A stretch of DNA of 64,000 nucleotides. It comes from JAKFEE01 sp036675815 (GTDB lineage: Bacteria; Pseudomonadota; Alphaproteobacteria; Rhodospirillales; Magnetospirillaceae). The notes under the pieces were generated by a model. The model searched no databases, was not told the origin of the DNA, and was given only the letters and a program-made list of their open reading frames with translations. Location of the stretch: positions 5,620 to 69,619 of the forward strand of contig JAKFEE010000040.1 in NCBI GenBank assembly GCA_036675815.1. The letters are read 5' to 3'. A program made the position numbers and the translations under genes. Shown here piece by piece: positions 63,257 through 64,000 of this stretch (position 1 is the stretch's first letter; each line of letters starts with the position of its first letter).

Positions 63257-63852
63257 TCGTGCTCGGTTTGACCGGCTCGATCGGCATGGGCAAAAGCACG
63301 GCCGCCCGGATGCTGCGACGCCTGGGCGTGCCGGTCCATGATGCCGACGCCACCGCTCATCGCCTGATGGCCAAGGGGGGCGCCGCCGTCGCCCCCATCG
63401 CCGCCGCCTTCCCAAGCGCCATCAAGGAAGGTGCGGTCGATCGTGCTGCGCTGGGCGCCCTCGTGTTCAACGACAGGGCGCAATTGCGCCGGCTCGAAGC
63501 CATCGTCCACCCGCTGGTGCGCAATGCCGAACGGCGCTTTCTGCAGCGCAGCCGCCGTCAGCGCCGCCCGGTGGTCGTGCTGGACATTCCGTTGCTGTTC
63601 GAAACCGGGGGCGAGCGGCGCTGTGATCATGTCGCGGTGGTCAGCGCCCCCGCCTTCCTGCAGGCGCAGCGCGTGCTGCGCCGCCCCGGGATGACGCCCG
63701 AACGCCTCGCTGCCGTCCGCCGCACGCAGTTGCCGGACGCGCAAAAGCGTCGCCGCGCCGATGCCGTCATACCCACCGGACGCGGCCTTCGCCCGGCGTT
63801 GCGGGCTCTCGTTGAGCTTCTCGATCGGCTGCGGCATACTCCGAAGAGGTAG
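63253..63852 (+). CDS. coaE: Dephospho-CoA kinase
   Basis: 199-residue last enzyme of CoA synthesis. P-loop GLTGSIGMGKST at the start; the DADATAHRLM and VVVLDIPLLFETGGE motifs are present. Four-base overlap with aroE. Confidence 0.96.
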   Translation: MIVLGLTGSIGMGKSTAARMLRRLGVPVHDADATAHRLMAKGGAAVAPIAAAFPSAIKEGAVDRAALGALVFNDRAQLRRLEAIVHPLVRNAERRFLQRSRRQRRPVVVLDIPLLFETGGERRCDHVAVVSAPAFLQAQRVLRRPGMTPERLAAVRRTQLPDAQKRRRADAVIPTGRGLRPALRALVELLDRLRHTPKR

Positions 63853-63881
63853 GAGTGACGCCGTAGGGGAGGCCGCCGCTG

Positions 63882-64000
63882 ATGCGAGAGATCGTGCTCG
63901 ATACTGAAACCACGGGCCTCGATCCCGCCGCCGGCCATCGCCTCGTCGAGATCGGCTGCGTCGAGCTGGTCAACCATCTGCCCAGCGGCCAGGTCTTCCA
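63882..64000 (+). CDS. dnaQ: DNA polymerase III epsilon subunit (5' end only)
   Basis: First 39 codons. MREIVLDTETTGLDP carries the exonuclease I motif with Asp7 and Glu9, followed by HRLVEIGCVEL, as in DnaQ. GGGGAGG lies upstream. The window ends inside the gene. The coaE-dnaQ order is usual. Confidence 0.93.
   Translation, partial: MREIVLDTETTGLDPAAGHRLVEIGCVELVNHLPSGQVF

Overview
The window is GC-rich chromosomal DNA from an alphaproteobacterium, most likely of the Rhodospirillales type. The reasons are the ChvG/ChvI pair, an F1-only ATP synthase operon (atpHAGDC without F0), HemJ and aerobic-type CobS/CobT, DUF3576, RHH_4 and DUF2889 proteins, and a hemE-flanked replication origin with parAB, mnmEG and rho nearby. 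Genus and species cannot be read from the sequence. Almost all of it is core genome. No tRNA, rRNA, CRISPR array or complete prophage was seen.

Layout. 1-9 kb: the ChvG (cut by the edge)/ChvI two-component system, a PCu(A)C copper chaperone, GTP-dependent PEP carboxykinase, a GT1-like glycosyltransferase, an acyl-carrier-like protein without its serine, MurI, a glutathione peroxidase, and a small AT-richer accessory patch with a HigA antitoxin lacking a toxin and a broken reverse transcriptase. 9-16 kb: methylmalonyl-CoA mutase, a Nudix protein, an MNT/HEPN toxin-antitoxin pair, two malyl-CoA lyase family genes and accA; together these suggest ethylmalonyl-CoA pathway carbon flow. 16-24 kb: CobT and CobS, a J-domain protein, BolA, RHH and DUF2889 proteins, a CorC-type protein, aroB and aroK. 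24-29 kb: a tiny membrane protein, a secreted protein, XerD, a ferritin-like diiron protein, YciB, MsrB and ArfB. 29-34 kb: the atp operon. 34-46 kb: a REP-associated transposase, PriA, DUF484, XerC, a PemK/RHH toxin-antitoxin pair, a porin, a DUF3576 lipoprotein, LeuS, LptE and HolA.

46.8-64 kb is an origin-proximal segment: parB, parA, rsmG, mnmG and mnmE, several small genes, rho, hemJ, hemH and hemE on the minus strand, then a non-coding hemE/ppsR gap, then ppsR, maf, aroE, coaE and dnaQ on the plus strand. The gap has two perfect DnaA boxes and one near match plus a parS site, and two further parS sites lie in rsmG and at the mnmG start. I read the gap as the chromosomal origin, as in Caulobacter where the origin lies beside hemE. 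Genes on both sides run away from it.

Intergenic gaps carry several families of short palindromic repeats: A, with an ATTCCC-N8-GGGAAT core; B, with GGAGCGCGGAGCTCC; C, long arms of the CCACAGAGACACAGAG type; and hairpins with a GTCTGAAGAC core around the transposase. Two C elements have an A or a B element nested inside them. One A hairpin sits between atpD and atpC.
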